Origin: Marinicauda pacifica
Lineage (GTDB): Bacteria > Pseudomonadota > Alphaproteobacteria > Caulobacterales > Maricaulaceae
Length of the DNA: 64,000 nt
NCBI RefSeq assembly: GCF_004793635.1
Contig: NZ_SRXV01000001.1
Location: forward strand, 372,501 to 436,500
Reading direction: 5' to 3'
The position numbers and the translations under genes were made by a program. Below are positions 9,660-18,350 of the stretch, piece by piece; position 1 is the stretch's first letter; each line of letters begins with the position of its first letter. The notes below the pieces were generated by a model. It ran no database searches, was not told where the DNA came from, and saw only the letters and a program-made list of their open reading frames with translations.

Positions 9660-10604
9660 TTACGTGGTGGGACAGTCTTTGGTGGGCCGGGGCGGCTCGC
9701 CGGGTTCGGGATCGCCGGGCAGGGGGATGTATTCGGTTTCACCGCGCGCCTGGGTGAAGCGCGTGCCGTCAAACCCGTTCGCGATGGAGTCGCGCCAGTC
9801 CTGCTTGGCGGTCTCGATCTGCTGCTTCGTTGAGGCGACGAAATTCCATTCGATGAAGCGCGTGCCCATGGACGCGCCGCCGAGGATCATCAGCCGGCTA
9901 GCTTCCTGGACGCTGACCTCACCGGCCTGACCATCGGCCAGGACTGCCAGCTGCCCCGTGGCAATGCGCTCGCCGCCAAGCTCGATTGCGCCGGAAACAA
10001 CGTAGACCGCCAGCTCCTCGTGCTCGCCGGGCAGGTCGAACACGGCGCCAGCTTCCGCTTCGGCGTGGATGTAGACGATGGGGGAGAAAACCTCGACCGG
10101 GCTTTCTTGACCGTAGGCCGTGCCCAGGATGAGGCGCATGGACACGCCGCCGGTCTTGAAGTCGGGCAGGGCGTTTCCGGGATGGTGGTGGAAGGCCGGC
10201 TCGGTGTCTTCACGGTCTTCGGGCAGGGCGACCCAGGTCTGGATTCCGTGCAGGTGAAACCCGGTTTCGCGCGCGGCCAGGCCGGTGCGTTCGGAATGCA
10301 CGATGCCGCGTCCGGCCGTCATCCAGTTGACGTCGCCGGGATAGATCGTCTGGAAGACGCCCAGGCTGTCGGCATGGTCCATCTCGCCGTCGAACAGATA
10401 GGTGACCGTTGCAAGCCCGATATGGGGATGAGGGCGCACGTCGATGCCGTCGCCGGGCTTGAAGGTCGCCGGTCCCATTTCGTCGAGGAAGATGAAGGGG
10501 CCGACGAGGCGCCGTTTCGCAAAGGGCAGGACACGGGAGACCTGGAAGCCGCCGAGGTCCTTGGTGCGGCCATCAATGACGATGTCGAGTGCGCGGTCGG
10601 CCAT
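9660..10604 (-). CDS. Pirin family protein (double cupin)
   Basis: A 314-residue bicupin. The N-terminal cupin has the pirin signature GPFIFLDEMGP and the metal ligands in RPHPHIGLATVTYLF with a downstream H-x-E in GRGIVHSERT. A second cupin follows from about residue 180. Bacterial pirins are cytoplasmic iron proteins, some with quercetinase activity; the true substrate cannot be told. The gene lies 63 bases downstream of the FkbM methyltransferase on the same strand, so the two may share a transcript. It ends 10 bases from the convergent ZIP gene. Confidence 0.92.
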   Translation of the reverse strand: MADRALDIVIDGRTKDLGGFQVSRVLPFAKRRLVGPFIFLDEMGPATFKPGDGIDVRPHPHIGLATVTYLFDGEMDHADSLGVFQTIYPGDVNWMTAGRGIVHSERTGLAARETGFHLHGIQTWVALPEDREDTEPAFHHHPGNALPDFKTGGVSMRLILGTAYGQESPVEVFSPIVYIHAEAEAGAVFDLPGEHEELAVYVVSGAIELGGERIATGQLAVLADGQAGEVSVQEASRLMILGGASMGTRFIEWNFVASTKQQIETAKQDWRDSIANGFDGTRFTQARGETEYIPLPGDPEPGEPPRPTKDCPTT

Positions 10605-10667
10605 GCGCCGGTCTCCTTTTTCAAGCCAGGATCCTGCAGTCGACCGGACGCGCCGCGCCGATCTGCG

Positions 10668-11576
10668 CTAGAGGGTCAAGATAGCATTCATGCGCGTCTC
10701 GCGCGCCACCCGGTAGCCTTTCGCACAGGCAAGAGCGACCGGGTCGTCCGCGCCGGATGCCGCATTGACCGAGGGGCGCTCCATGATGATGAGCTGCGGC
10801 CAGGCACCGCGCTGAACATCGTGGAAATAGGCTGAAAGGATGGCGGCCTCGCCGCCTTCCACGTCGATCTTCATCGCATCGAGCCGCTCCACGCGGTGCT
10901 CTTCCAGCAAGGTCTTCAGCGTCGTGACGCGCACGGCCTCGCCGCGCTCTCCCGGCGCGGTTTCGAGGGCCGCGCGCCCCTTGTTGTCGCCGACCAGGCG
11001 CATCACGCTTTCGCCTTCATAGTCGGCCAGGGCGACGCCGGATATTTCCAGATTGGAGAGTTCGTTCGCCTCGGCATTGAACCGCATGCGCTTGCGCATT
11101 TCGCGCTGGGGCTCGACGGCGATGACGCGCGAGCGAGGTCCGCCGGCGCGCGCGGCAAACAGCGCATAGGCGCCGGCATTCGCACCGATATCGATGAATA
11201 TCCGCCCTGGACCCATCACCTCTCCCAGCGCCGCGAGTTCCTGAGGATCGAAGCATTGGGGTGTCATGAAGAGGCGCTTTTCCGACAGATTGTCCTTCGG
11301 GTGCAGGCGCAGCTTCAACCCGAGCGCTTCCACGTCCGCGACCCCTTCGCTCAAACCGGTGAGGGCGAGCGGACGGGCGAGACCGGCCAGGCGCAAGCCG
11401 GTGCGGTTGGCGGGCAGGTGACGTCCGATGGCGAGGCCCACCTTGCCGGCGAGGCCAGGGCGATAGGTGCCGTGGCGCGGCTCCGGCGTTCCGGGCGCAG
11501 GAATGCGCTCCTGGGTGGCGGCCTCGGGCAGGGGCTCAAACCCGGTCTCAGTCTCGGTGTCGTGCGGGGTGCTCAT
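10668..11576 (-). CDS. FkbM-family methyltransferase
   Basis: A 302-residue SAM-dependent methyltransferase. FIDIGANAGAYALFAARAG is the SAM-binding motif I, VIAVEPQREMRKRM is motif II, and the C-terminal MKIDVEGGEAAIL is the diagnostic FkbM signature. FkbM enzymes methylate hydroxyls on sugars, lipids or secondary metabolites. ATG at 11576 is used here, though the frame is open 45 residues further upstream and an ATG at 11627 is possible; neither has a strong ribosome site. The first 60 residues are rich in Pro and Glu and likely disordered. Confidence 0.87.
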   Translation of the reverse strand: MSTPHDTETETGFEPLPEAATQERIPAPGTPEPRHGTYRPGLAGKVGLAIGRHLPANRTGLRLAGLARPLALTGLSEGVADVEALGLKLRLHPKDNLSEKRLFMTPQCFDPQELAALGEVMGPGRIFIDIGANAGAYALFAARAGGPRSRVIAVEPQREMRKRMRFNAEANELSNLEISGVALADYEGESVMRLVGDNKGRAALETAPGERGEAVRVTTLKTLLEEHRVERLDAMKIDVEGGEAAILSAYFHDVQRGAWPQLIIMERPSVNAASGADDPVALACAKGYRVARETRMNAILTL

Positions 11577-11775
11577 GATTTTGCTTATAACGCGCGCGGC
11601 CCATAGGGAAACATCCAGATTGAACATCGACGCCGGTCCGGCCCCGGTGTTCCGCGGTGCGCCGCCATGCGGCGGCGAGGCAGCGGTTGGGCGGACAGGG
11701 CCGGTTTCCACCCGGGCGCCCGTGGCCTAGTCTGGCGCCAACATCCATCCAAGACTGCTTCGGGGAGATCCTTTC

Positions 11776-13230
11776 ATGTTGCGAACCCTTGTTGCCGCAG
11801 GCGTCATCGGCCTGGCCGGCGCCACGGTCCATGCGCAGGACGAGCGCTATGAGTTGTCCGACGATGTTGCCGGGACCGCCCGTCAGCTCGCCGAGACGGC
11901 GCTGGAAAGCGACCTGGCCTATGAGATCGTGGAATCGCTGACGACCGAAGTCGGTCCGCGCCTGGCCGGCACGCCGCAGGAAGCGCGTGCGCGCGAATGG
12001 GGCGTGGAGACCCTGCGCGAGCTGGGGTTCGAGAATGTGCGGGTGGAGGAGTTTGCGCTCGATCTATGGACGCGCGGCGAGACCATTTATGAGGACGTGG
12101 CGATCGTCTCGCCCTACCCCCAGCCGGTCTACGCGACCTCTCTGGGTGGTGCAGGCTCGACGCCGGAGGCCGGGCTCGAGGCGGAAATCGTCTTCTTCGA
12201 CAGCTATGACGATCTCCTGACGTTCGACGATGCGTCCGACGCGCTGGAGGGCAAGCTGGTCTATGTCAACGACCGCATGGTCGCCTCGCGCACCGGGGAA
12301 GGCTATGGCTGGGCCAACCGCAAGCGGCGTTCGGGCTGGGTCGAGGCGGAAAACCGCGGTGCGGTGGGCGTGATCGTGCGCTCGGTCGGCACGTCGAGCC
12401 ATCGCTTTGCGCATACCGGCATGATGGGCTTTCCCGACGAACGCATGCCGGAAATCCCGGTGGTCGCGGTCTCTGCGCCCGATGCCGACCAGATCGAGCG
12501 CATCCATGAGAGCGGAGAGCCGATCGTCATGAGCCTGAACACCAATGCCGGCTGGCGCGGCGAAGTGGTGTCCGGCAATGTGATCGGCGAGATTCCCGGC
12601 CGCGAAGCACCCGAAGAGATCGTGGTCATCGGCGGGCATCTGGACAGCTGGGATCTGGGCACCGGCGCGCTGGACGACGGGGCGGGCGTGGCCATCACCA
12701 TGGCGGCGGCCAAGCTGATCGGCGACCTGGACCAGCATCCGCGCCGGACGATCCGCGTCGTGCTGTTCGGGGCGGAAGAAGTCGGCCTGGTGGGCGCACG
12801 CGCCTACGCCGCCGCCCGCGAGGAAGACGGAACGCTGGACAATCACGTGATCGGGTCGGAGTCCGATTTTGGCGCGCGGGAAATCTGGCGTTTCGACAGC
12901 AATGTGGGCGAGCACGCCCTGCCGGTCATGGACGCCATGGCACGCGAGCTCGCCTTCCTCGGCATACTGCGGGGCGACAATGAAGGCGGCGGCGGCCCGG
13001 ACATGATCCCGCTGCAATATGCCGGCGTGCCGATGGCCCGCCTGGCCCAGAACGGCGAGGACTATTTCAACTACCACCACACGCCGGACGATACGCTGGA
13101 CAAGATCGACGAGGACGAGCTTGCCCAGAATGTCGCGGCCTGGGCGATGTTCACCTACATGGCAGCTGAACTGCCGGTCGATTTCAGGCCGCAGGACGAT
13201 GAAGGCACGAGCGAAGACGAGGCCAACTAG
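11776..13230 (+). CDS. Exported M28-family metallopeptidase (carboxypeptidase Q-like)
   Basis: A 484-residue protein starting with a signal peptide (MLRTLVAAGVIGLAGATVHAQ, cut after HAQ). A PA-domain-like insert sits at about residues 130-250. The peptidase domain carries the di-zinc ligands: GGHLDSWDLG (His, Asp), DDGAG (bridging Asp), GAEEVGLVG (catalytic Glu pair) and FNYHHTPDDT (last His). It is an aminopeptidase-like enzyme acting in the periplasm or outside on small peptides. A strong hairpin follows it. The neighbour upstream is divergent and unrelated. Confidence 0.93.
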   Translation: MLRTLVAAGVIGLAGATVHAQDERYELSDDVAGTARQLAETALESDLAYEIVESLTTEVGPRLAGTPQEARAREWGVETLRELGFENVRVEEFALDLWTRGETIYEDVAIVSPYPQPVYATSLGGAGSTPEAGLEAEIVFFDSYDDLLTFDDASDALEGKLVYVNDRMVASRTGEGYGWANRKRRSGWVEAENRGAVGVIVRSVGTSSHRFAHTGMMGFPDERMPEIPVVAVSAPDADQIERIHESGEPIVMSLNTNAGWRGEVVSGNVIGEIPGREAPEEIVVIGGHLDSWDLGTGALDDGAGVAITMAAAKLIGDLDQHPRRTIRVVLFGAEEVGLVGARAYAAAREEDGTLDNHVIGSESDFGAREIWRFDSNVGEHALPVMDAMARELAFLGILRGDNEGGGGPDMIPLQYAGVPMARLAQNGEDYFNYHHTPDDTLDKIDEDELAQNVAAWAMFTYMAAELPVDFRPQDDEGTSEDEAN

Positions 13231-13240
13231 GTCGGCAAAG

Positions 13241-13290
13241 CGCGGCCGGAAGCGGTTTTCCAAACTGGAAACAATATACTTCCGGCCGCG
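13241..13290 (+). terminator. Strong hairpin after the M28 peptidase gene
   Basis: CGCGGCCGGAAG at 13241 pairs perfectly with CTTCCGGCCGCG ending at 13290. The 26-base loop holds an inner stem, GTTTCC-like bases against GGAAAC. Only a weak T-containing run follows, so termination is likely but not certain. Confidence 0.6.
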
Positions 13291-13367
13291 TCTCTTATGT
13301 CAGACGGGGCGCCAAACCATCTTCCGGTCGAACACGGTCTGTGACCGTCAACGAACGGAGAATCGCG

Positions 13368-13976
13368 ATGAGTGCCCCCCAAATCCTTCGCATCGATACG
13401 AGCGCCCAGATTGACGGTTCTGTGAGCCGGGAGTTGTCCGATATCCTCGCGTCTGCGCTGGCCGGCGAGAGCGGCCGCGTAACGGTGCGGAACCTGGCCA
13501 CGGACCCGATCGAGGCCGTCGATCACGACTGGGTCGGGGCCAATTTCACCCCGGCCGAAGAGCGCAGCGAGGCCCAGAAGGCGGTGCTGGCGCAGTCCGA
13601 TGCGCTGGTGGAAGAATTGAAGGCGGCCAGCGACATCGTCATCGGTGTGCCGATCTATAATTTCGCGATCCCGGCCGCCCTCAAGGCCTGGGTGGACAAG
13701 GTCGCCCGCGCGCGCCTGACCTTCCGCTACAGCGAGGCCGGCCCCGAGGGCCTGCTCGGCGGACGCACGGCTTGGCTGGTCGTTGCCTCGGGCGGTGTGC
13801 CGGTGGGCAGCGATGTCGATTTCGCCACGCCCTATCTGCGCCACGTGCTGGGTTTCATGGGGATTGACGATGTGCGCATCGTCGATGCGGGCCGCTGGCC
13901 CTTCCTCAGCGAGGCGGAGCGCGATGCGGTCCGCGCGCTGGCCGAACGACCGCAAGAGGTCGCCCGGGCAGCCTAG
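13368..13976 (+). CDS. azoR: FMN-dependent NADH-azoreductase
   Basis: A 202-residue flavodoxin-fold enzyme. RIDTSAQIDGSVSREL binds the FMN phosphate. VIGVPIYNFAIPAALKAWVDKVARARLTFRY is the azoreductase signature (P-M/I-Y-NF-P-LKA-D...), and VASGGVP matches the family's third flavin loop. It reduces quinones and azo compounds with NADH in the cytoplasm. ATG at 13368 follows a GGAGAA ribosome site; the frame is open upstream from a GTG at 13341. Length is normal for the family. Confidence 0.93.
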   Translation: MSAPQILRIDTSAQIDGSVSRELSDILASALAGESGRVTVRNLATDPIEAVDHDWVGANFTPAEERSEAQKAVLAQSDALVEELKAASDIVIGVPIYNFAIPAALKAWVDKVARARLTFRYSEAGPEGLLGGRTAWLVVASGGVPVGSDVDFATPYLRHVLGFMGIDDVRIVDAGRWPFLSEAERDAVRALAERPQEVARAA

Positions 13977-13996
13977 CGGCGAGGGCGGGACGGCCT

Positions 13997-14764
13997 TTAG
14001 AGGCCGCTCCAGCTGTCGCGCATGCCCAGAGAGCGGAAGATTTCCTGCCAGTAGGTCTGGATTCCCCCGGCCTGCTGGCTTTCCCACCCGTCGCGCGGGA
14101 TCAGGTGAATGTGCACGCGCACGCCGGCGAGCACATCGCCGTATTCGCGTTCGATCTCTGCCGCGACGAGACGCGGGTCGGGCAGACGCGCATTGCCGTA
14201 CACCGAAAACAGCTCTGAATTCTGCAGCATGTCGGACACCAGAACGATGTCGCGCCCCGGTGTGGTGCGGTCGAAATCGGGATTCTGGGCCAGGCGCGCC
14301 AGCGCCTCGATGATCGGGCTGCGCGGGGCGTTCTTCGGTTCGACCAGATCGGTCAGCACGCTCTGCAGCGGACGCTCGAAGAGGGCCTGGTAGCGCGCCT
14401 CGACCCGGGTCGGATTGCGGTAGAGCGGATTGATCTGCGCGCCGCGTCCCGGATTGCAGAGCGAGAAATTGCTGTCTTCGAGCTCTCCGCGCTCGTCGAG
14501 TTCGAACAGGGAGAGGCGTTCGCCGATGGCGAGCCGGTCGCGCGCTTCGAGAATCCTGGCCAGGATCAGATCGGCCTGGCGCGGACTATAGAGATCGGTC
14601 TTGTCGATCACGACGACCGTATGCGCGGGTTGCTCCCCGGCCAGGCACAGGGTTTCAGGATCGTATTCGGCCGGCTGCAGCACCAGAGCCGCATAGCTGA
14701 TCGCGCCGAGCACGCTGACGACAACGATCAGATTGAAAACGCCGAGGAGGTCCTTACTGCGCAT
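13997..14764 (-). CDS. Membrane-anchored VWA-like protein
   Basis: A 255-residue protein with one N-terminal transmembrane helix (about residues 9-28) and a soluble domain facing outward. The domain starts HTVVVIDKTDLYS, placed like the DxSxS motif of von Willebrand A folds but altered to D-K-T-D. It later has DIVLVSDMLQNSELF, like the SDM motif of VWA strand 4. It lies 15 bases downstream of the four-helix membrane protein at 14780-15745 and should be co-transcribed with it. I do not recognise a named family. A two-component membrane complex is a reasonable inference from the pairing. Confidence 0.6.
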   Translation of the reverse strand: MRSKDLLGVFNLIVVVSVLGAISYAALVLQPAEYDPETLCLAGEQPAHTVVVIDKTDLYSPRQADLILARILEARDRLAIGERLSLFELDERGELEDSNFSLCNPGRGAQINPLYRNPTRVEARYQALFERPLQSVLTDLVEPKNAPRSPIIEALARLAQNPDFDRTTPGRDIVLVSDMLQNSELFSVYGNARLPDPRLVAAEIEREYGDVLAGVRVHIHLIPRDGWESQQAGGIQTYWQEIFRSLGMRDSWSGL

Positions 14765-14779
14765 CGTGTGGGTCCCCGC

Positions 14780-15745
14780 CTAGCGCGGACGCGGCGGAGG
14801 CGGGGGCGCACTGTCGTCGTCACGCCGGTCGCGGCCCTGGGCACGGTCCACATCGTCGTCGACCTCGTTCTGACCGACCAGGCTGGCGAAGAATTCGTCG
14901 ATGGCGATCTTGGTCTCGCGCGCATGACCGAGCGTGCGGACCCCGCCCGAGGGCGTGCCGCCGCTATCCCACGGCATCTGCTTGAGCACGGCAGCAAGCT
15001 CGGCCGCCGAGCGTTCGAGACGGCGCTGGACCGAGCCGTAACCGATCACCGGGTCGTCGAATGTCGCACCCTTGAATGCTGCAATGGCGGCAAACGTGAC
15101 GCCGAGCACGAAGAGCAGGAGCGCTTCGAGCGTTTCAAACGGCGCAAATGTCAGCGCGCGGCTGACGGGGGCGAGAATCTCCCCGGTGACATCCGCATCG
15201 CCGAGCGCCAGCGTTGCGGCATTCAGCTCCAGCAGGTCGCGGTAATGGGCGGCGGAGAAGTTCAGAAAGCCGATGGCGACAATGGCCAGCGGCAGGCTGA
15301 CCAGCGCGGCGCCGAAAGTAACCGGCCGCTTGGGATTGGACAGGCCGCGTATGGACAGGAAGCCGATCAGGAAGAAGGCCGCGATGACATTGGTAAAGGC
15401 CACGGTGATCGCCTGGATCCAGCCGCCCAGAAGACCGAGATCGGACCCCTTGGAAAAGAAGTAGGCATTGGCCAGCCCCTCGAACAGCACGAGTGCCGCA
15501 AGGATGGAGAAGTGCATGATGTGGCTGTCTGGATACTGCGCGGCGCGGCGAATTTTCTTCGCGCGCCGGAATTCCAGATATGTGTCGAAATCGGCCGCCG
15601 CACGGTAATACGCCTGCGTCAGCCGGTCGGAAAGCGAGTGCGCTTTTCGTTCCGTTTTGTCGTTCACCTTGCCCTCACCGCGCAGATTCTCGAACAGAAG
15701 GTTCGAATCCGCCCGGCTCGAGGTCTCGATCGTATCGTCAGGCAT
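14780..15745 (-). CDS. Four-helix membrane protein of unknown function
   Basis: A 321-residue protein. A charged 70-residue cytoplasmic start is followed by about four helices (IMHFSILAALVLFEGLANAY, an adjacent helix around IAAFFLIGFL, VSLPLAIVAIGFLNF, and ALLLFVLGVTFAAIAAF). The C-terminus is soluble and charged, ending in DDDSAPPPPPRPR. It is the first gene of a two-gene unit with the VWA-like protein. A perfect CtrA-type box lies 34 bases upstream of its ATG, suggesting cell-cycle control. The start is backed by a purine-rich stretch just upstream. No named family recognised. Confidence 0.65.
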   Translation of the reverse strand: MPDDTIETSSRADSNLLFENLRGEGKVNDKTERKAHSLSDRLTQAYYRAAADFDTYLEFRRAKKIRRAAQYPDSHIMHFSILAALVLFEGLANAYFFSKGSDLGLLGGWIQAITVAFTNVIAAFFLIGFLSIRGLSNPKRPVTFGAALVSLPLAIVAIGFLNFSAAHYRDLLELNAATLALGDADVTGEILAPVSRALTFAPFETLEALLLFVLGVTFAAIAAFKGATFDDPVIGYGSVQRRLERSAAELAAVLKQMPWDSGGTPSGGVRTLGHARETKIAIDEFFASLVGQNEVDDDVDRAQGRDRRDDDSAPPPPPRPR

Positions 15746-15778
15746 CTTGAGGAGGCCCCCCTCCGGGTTTTGTTTACA

Positions 15779-15794
15779 TTAACTCAGCGTTAAC
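15779..15794 (-). promoter_or_regulatory. CtrA-type box (TTAA-N7-TTAAC)
   Basis: TTAA at 15779-15782, seven bases, then TTAAC at 15790-15794: an exact match to the Caulobacter CtrA consensus. It lies between the divergent membrane-protein gene (start 15745) and amidase gene (start 15938), much closer to the former. Confidence 0.6.
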
Positions 15795-15937
15795 CCTGAG
15801 GCCAGTCGGCGTCCTCAACAGGGCAGCAATGTGGCCATTCGAAGAGTTTTTGTGTTTTCCTGGCGCTGCCTTGCTCCTGTCCGGTGTGCCGCTAGGCTGG
15901 CTATCGTCTTGAGAATAAAGCGCGGGTGAGGTGCGGC

Positions 15938-17683
15938 ATGGGCAACAAAGCGAAGACGCAAGCTCGCGGTCATGGCGCCACGCGCCGGGACATGCTGGCG
16001 CTGGCCGCTGGCGGGGCCGTGGCCGGTGTGGCCTCACGGGCACATGCGCAGACCGGGCCTGGCGATTCGATCGACGCGGCCATGCTGGAGTGCGCCGAGC
16101 CGCTGATGGGCGTCGACTACACGCCAGCAGAGCGCGAGATGATGGTGCAGGGCATCGACGCCTGGATCTCACGCGCCGAGCGTCTGCGCGCACTGGAGCA
16201 TCCCAACGCACTTGCACCGGCCCTGACCTTCGATCCGCGCCTGAAGACGGGCGGCTATCGGGCGCAGTCCGATCTGGTCCGGGGCGTGCCGGGAGAGGCC
16301 GGGCCGAGACCGGCGTCGCGCGAGGATATTGCCTTCGCGCCGGTCTGGGCTCAGCAGGCCTGGCTGTCGAGCGGTGCATTGACGAGCGTGGAGCTGACCG
16401 AGATATACCTGTCGCGGATCGAGCGCCACGCGCCGCTTCTGGAGTGCTTCGTCACCGTGACACGCGAGCGGGCGCTGGACTGCGCCGAGGCGATGGACCG
16501 GGAACGCGCGCGCGGCCATGTGCGCGGCGCGCTGCACGGCATTCCCTATGCGCTGAAGGATATCATCGACGTGGCCGGCCTGCCCGCGACCTGGGGCGCA
16601 ACGCCCTATCGCGACCGGGTGGCGGAGACGACGGCGAGCGTCGCCACCCGGCTGGACGCCGCGGGGGCGGTGCTGTTGGGCAAGACGACGCTGGGTGCGC
16701 TGGCCTATGGCGATGTCTGGTTCGGCGGACAGACACGAAATCCGTTCAACACCGAGGAAGGCAGCTCGGGCTCCTCGGCCGGGTCGGCCGCGGCGGTCGC
16801 GGCCGGCCTTGCCAGCTTCGCGATCGGCACCGAGACGATGGGCTCCATCGTCTCGCCCGCCCACCGGTGCGGCGCGACGGGCCTGCGACCGACATTCGGC
16901 CGGGTGGCACGCGACGGGGCGATGGCTTTGTGCTGGAGTCTCGACAAGATCGGTCCGCTGGTGCGCAGCGCGAACGATGCCGCCCTGGTCCTCGCGGTGA
17001 TGAATGGGGACAGCGCGGACGACCCGGCCAGCCTGGCTCACGGCTTCGAGATGGATTTCGACGCCTCGCCGGCCGGGCTGCGTGTCGGATACGATCCGGC
17101 CTGGTTCGAGGACGCGCCTCAGCCCGACCGCGACGCGCTGGAAGCCGCCCGGGCCGTCGGGGTGGAGCTGGTGGAAATCTCGATCCCGCAAGCGCCTCAT
17201 GACGGCCTGCTGATCACGCTGGAAAGCGAGGCGGCGGCGGCCTTCGAACAGCTTACGCTCGACAATGTCGACGATGCGCTGCGCTGGCAGGAGCCGGCCG
17301 CCTGGCCGAACACCTGGCGGCGCGCGCGCTTTGCCAGTGCGGTCGACCTGGTCAATGCCGACCGGTTCCGCCGTCAGCTCATGGAGGAGATGCACCTGCG
17401 CTTCGCGGAGCTGGACGCGATCATCGGTCCCAACTTCGCCGGGGACATGCTGCTGATCACGAACTTTACCGGCCACCCCCAGATGACGTTCCGGTCCGGC
17501 TTCGTCCAACGCCAGACACGCACCCTGTTCGGCGAGATCGCCGACGAGAGCTCCCCTGCCGTCGAGGTCCCGATGACGACGAGCGTGTGGGGCCCCTTGT
17601 TCGAGGAAGGCCGGCTCGTCACTCTGGCCCAGGCCATAGAAAACGAACTCGGCGTGGCGCAGCGGCGCCCGGACGGGTTCTGA
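15938..17683 (+). CDS. Tat-exported amidase-signature enzyme
   Basis: A 581-residue amidase-signature hydrolase. The N-terminus has a twin-arginine export signal (TRRDMLALAAGGAVAGVASRAHAQ). The Ser-cisSer-Lys triad is visible: Lys in YALKDIIDVAG, cis-Ser in GSSGSSAGSAAAVAAG and the nucleophile Ser in GTETMGSIVSPA. It should hydrolyse amides or esters in the periplasm; substrate unknown. ATG at 15938 follows GTGAGGTG. The GST gene starts 20 bases after its stop, so the two may be co-transcribed. Confidence 0.92.
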   Translation: MGNKAKTQARGHGATRRDMLALAAGGAVAGVASRAHAQTGPGDSIDAAMLECAEPLMGVDYTPAEREMMVQGIDAWISRAERLRALEHPNALAPALTFDPRLKTGGYRAQSDLVRGVPGEAGPRPASREDIAFAPVWAQQAWLSSGALTSVELTEIYLSRIERHAPLLECFVTVTRERALDCAEAMDRERARGHVRGALHGIPYALKDIIDVAGLPATWGATPYRDRVAETTASVATRLDAAGAVLLGKTTLGALAYGDVWFGGQTRNPFNTEEGSSGSSAGSAAAVAAGLASFAIGTETMGSIVSPAHRCGATGLRPTFGRVARDGAMALCWSLDKIGPLVRSANDAALVLAVMNGDSADDPASLAHGFEMDFDASPAGLRVGYDPAWFEDAPQPDRDALEAARAVGVELVEISIPQAPHDGLLITLESEAAAAFEQLTLDNVDDALRWQEPAAWPNTWRRARFASAVDLVNADRFRRQLMEEMHLRFAELDAIIGPNFAGDMLLITNFTGHPQMTFRSGFVQRQTRTLFGEIADESSPAVEVPMTTSVWGPLFEEGRLVTLAQAIENELGVAQRRPDGF

Positions 17684-17703
17684 ACATCAAGGGAGGACCC
17701 GCC

Positions 17704-18339
17704 GTGGGCCTGACATTCTACGACTGCCCGACTGCACCGAGCCCGCGACGCGCCCGGATGGTCCTGGCCGAAAAGCGCGTGCCGCACGAGGTGATCGAAG
17801 TCGATCTTCGAAACGGTGCGCAATTCTCCGACACCTTCCGCGCCATCAATCCGCGCTGCACCGTGCCGGCGCTGCAGCTGGAGGACGGAAGTGTGCTGTC
17901 CGACAATGCCTCGATCGCGCGCTGGCTGGAGGAGGTCTATCCCGATCCGCCGCTGATGGGCACGACCCCTCTGGAGAAGGCCATGGTCGCCGAATGGAGC
18001 TGGCGCGTCGATTTCGAGGGGCTGAGCGCAATCATGGAAGTGTTGCGCAATACCTCCAAATCCATGAAGGACCGGGCCTTGCCGGGGCCGGACCCGACGC
18101 CGCAAATCCCCGAGCTGGCCGAGCGAGGCCGGGCGCGGGGCATGCGCTTCTTCAAGGCGCTCGATGCCCGGCTGGGCGAGACGGCGTGGCTGGGCGGAGA
18201 CAGTTTCTCCGTCGCCGATATCGGCGCCTACGTCTTCGTGGAATTTGCCGCCTGGGTGAAGATGGAAGCGCCCGGCGACGCCGAAAACCTCGCCGCCTGG
18301 CACGAAGCCATCAAGGCCCGGCCAAGCGGCAAGGTTTAG
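17704..18339 (+). CDS. Glutathione S-transferase family protein
   Basis: A 211-residue two-domain GST. The N-terminal thioredoxin fold is FYDCPTAPSPRRARMVLAEK, with the expected cis-Pro site in CTVPALQLEDG and the glutathione-gamma-Glu motif LSDNASIARWLEE. The helical C-terminal domain ends with SVADIGAYVFVEFAAW. The start is a GTG at 17704 with GGGAGG upstream; the frame continues into the amidase gene but homology begins here. Its position behind the amidase suggests joint expression. Confidence 0.9.
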   Translation: MGLTFYDCPTAPSPRRARMVLAEKRVPHEVIEVDLRNGAQFSDTFRAINPRCTVPALQLEDGSVLSDNASIARWLEEVYPDPPLMGTTPLEKAMVAEWSWRVDFEGLSAIMEVLRNTSKSMKDRALPGPDPTPQIPELAERGRARGMRFFKALDARLGETAWLGGDSFSVADIGAYVFVEFAAWVKMEAPGDAENLAAWHEAIKARPSGKV

Positions 18340-18350
18340 GCAGGAGGTGC

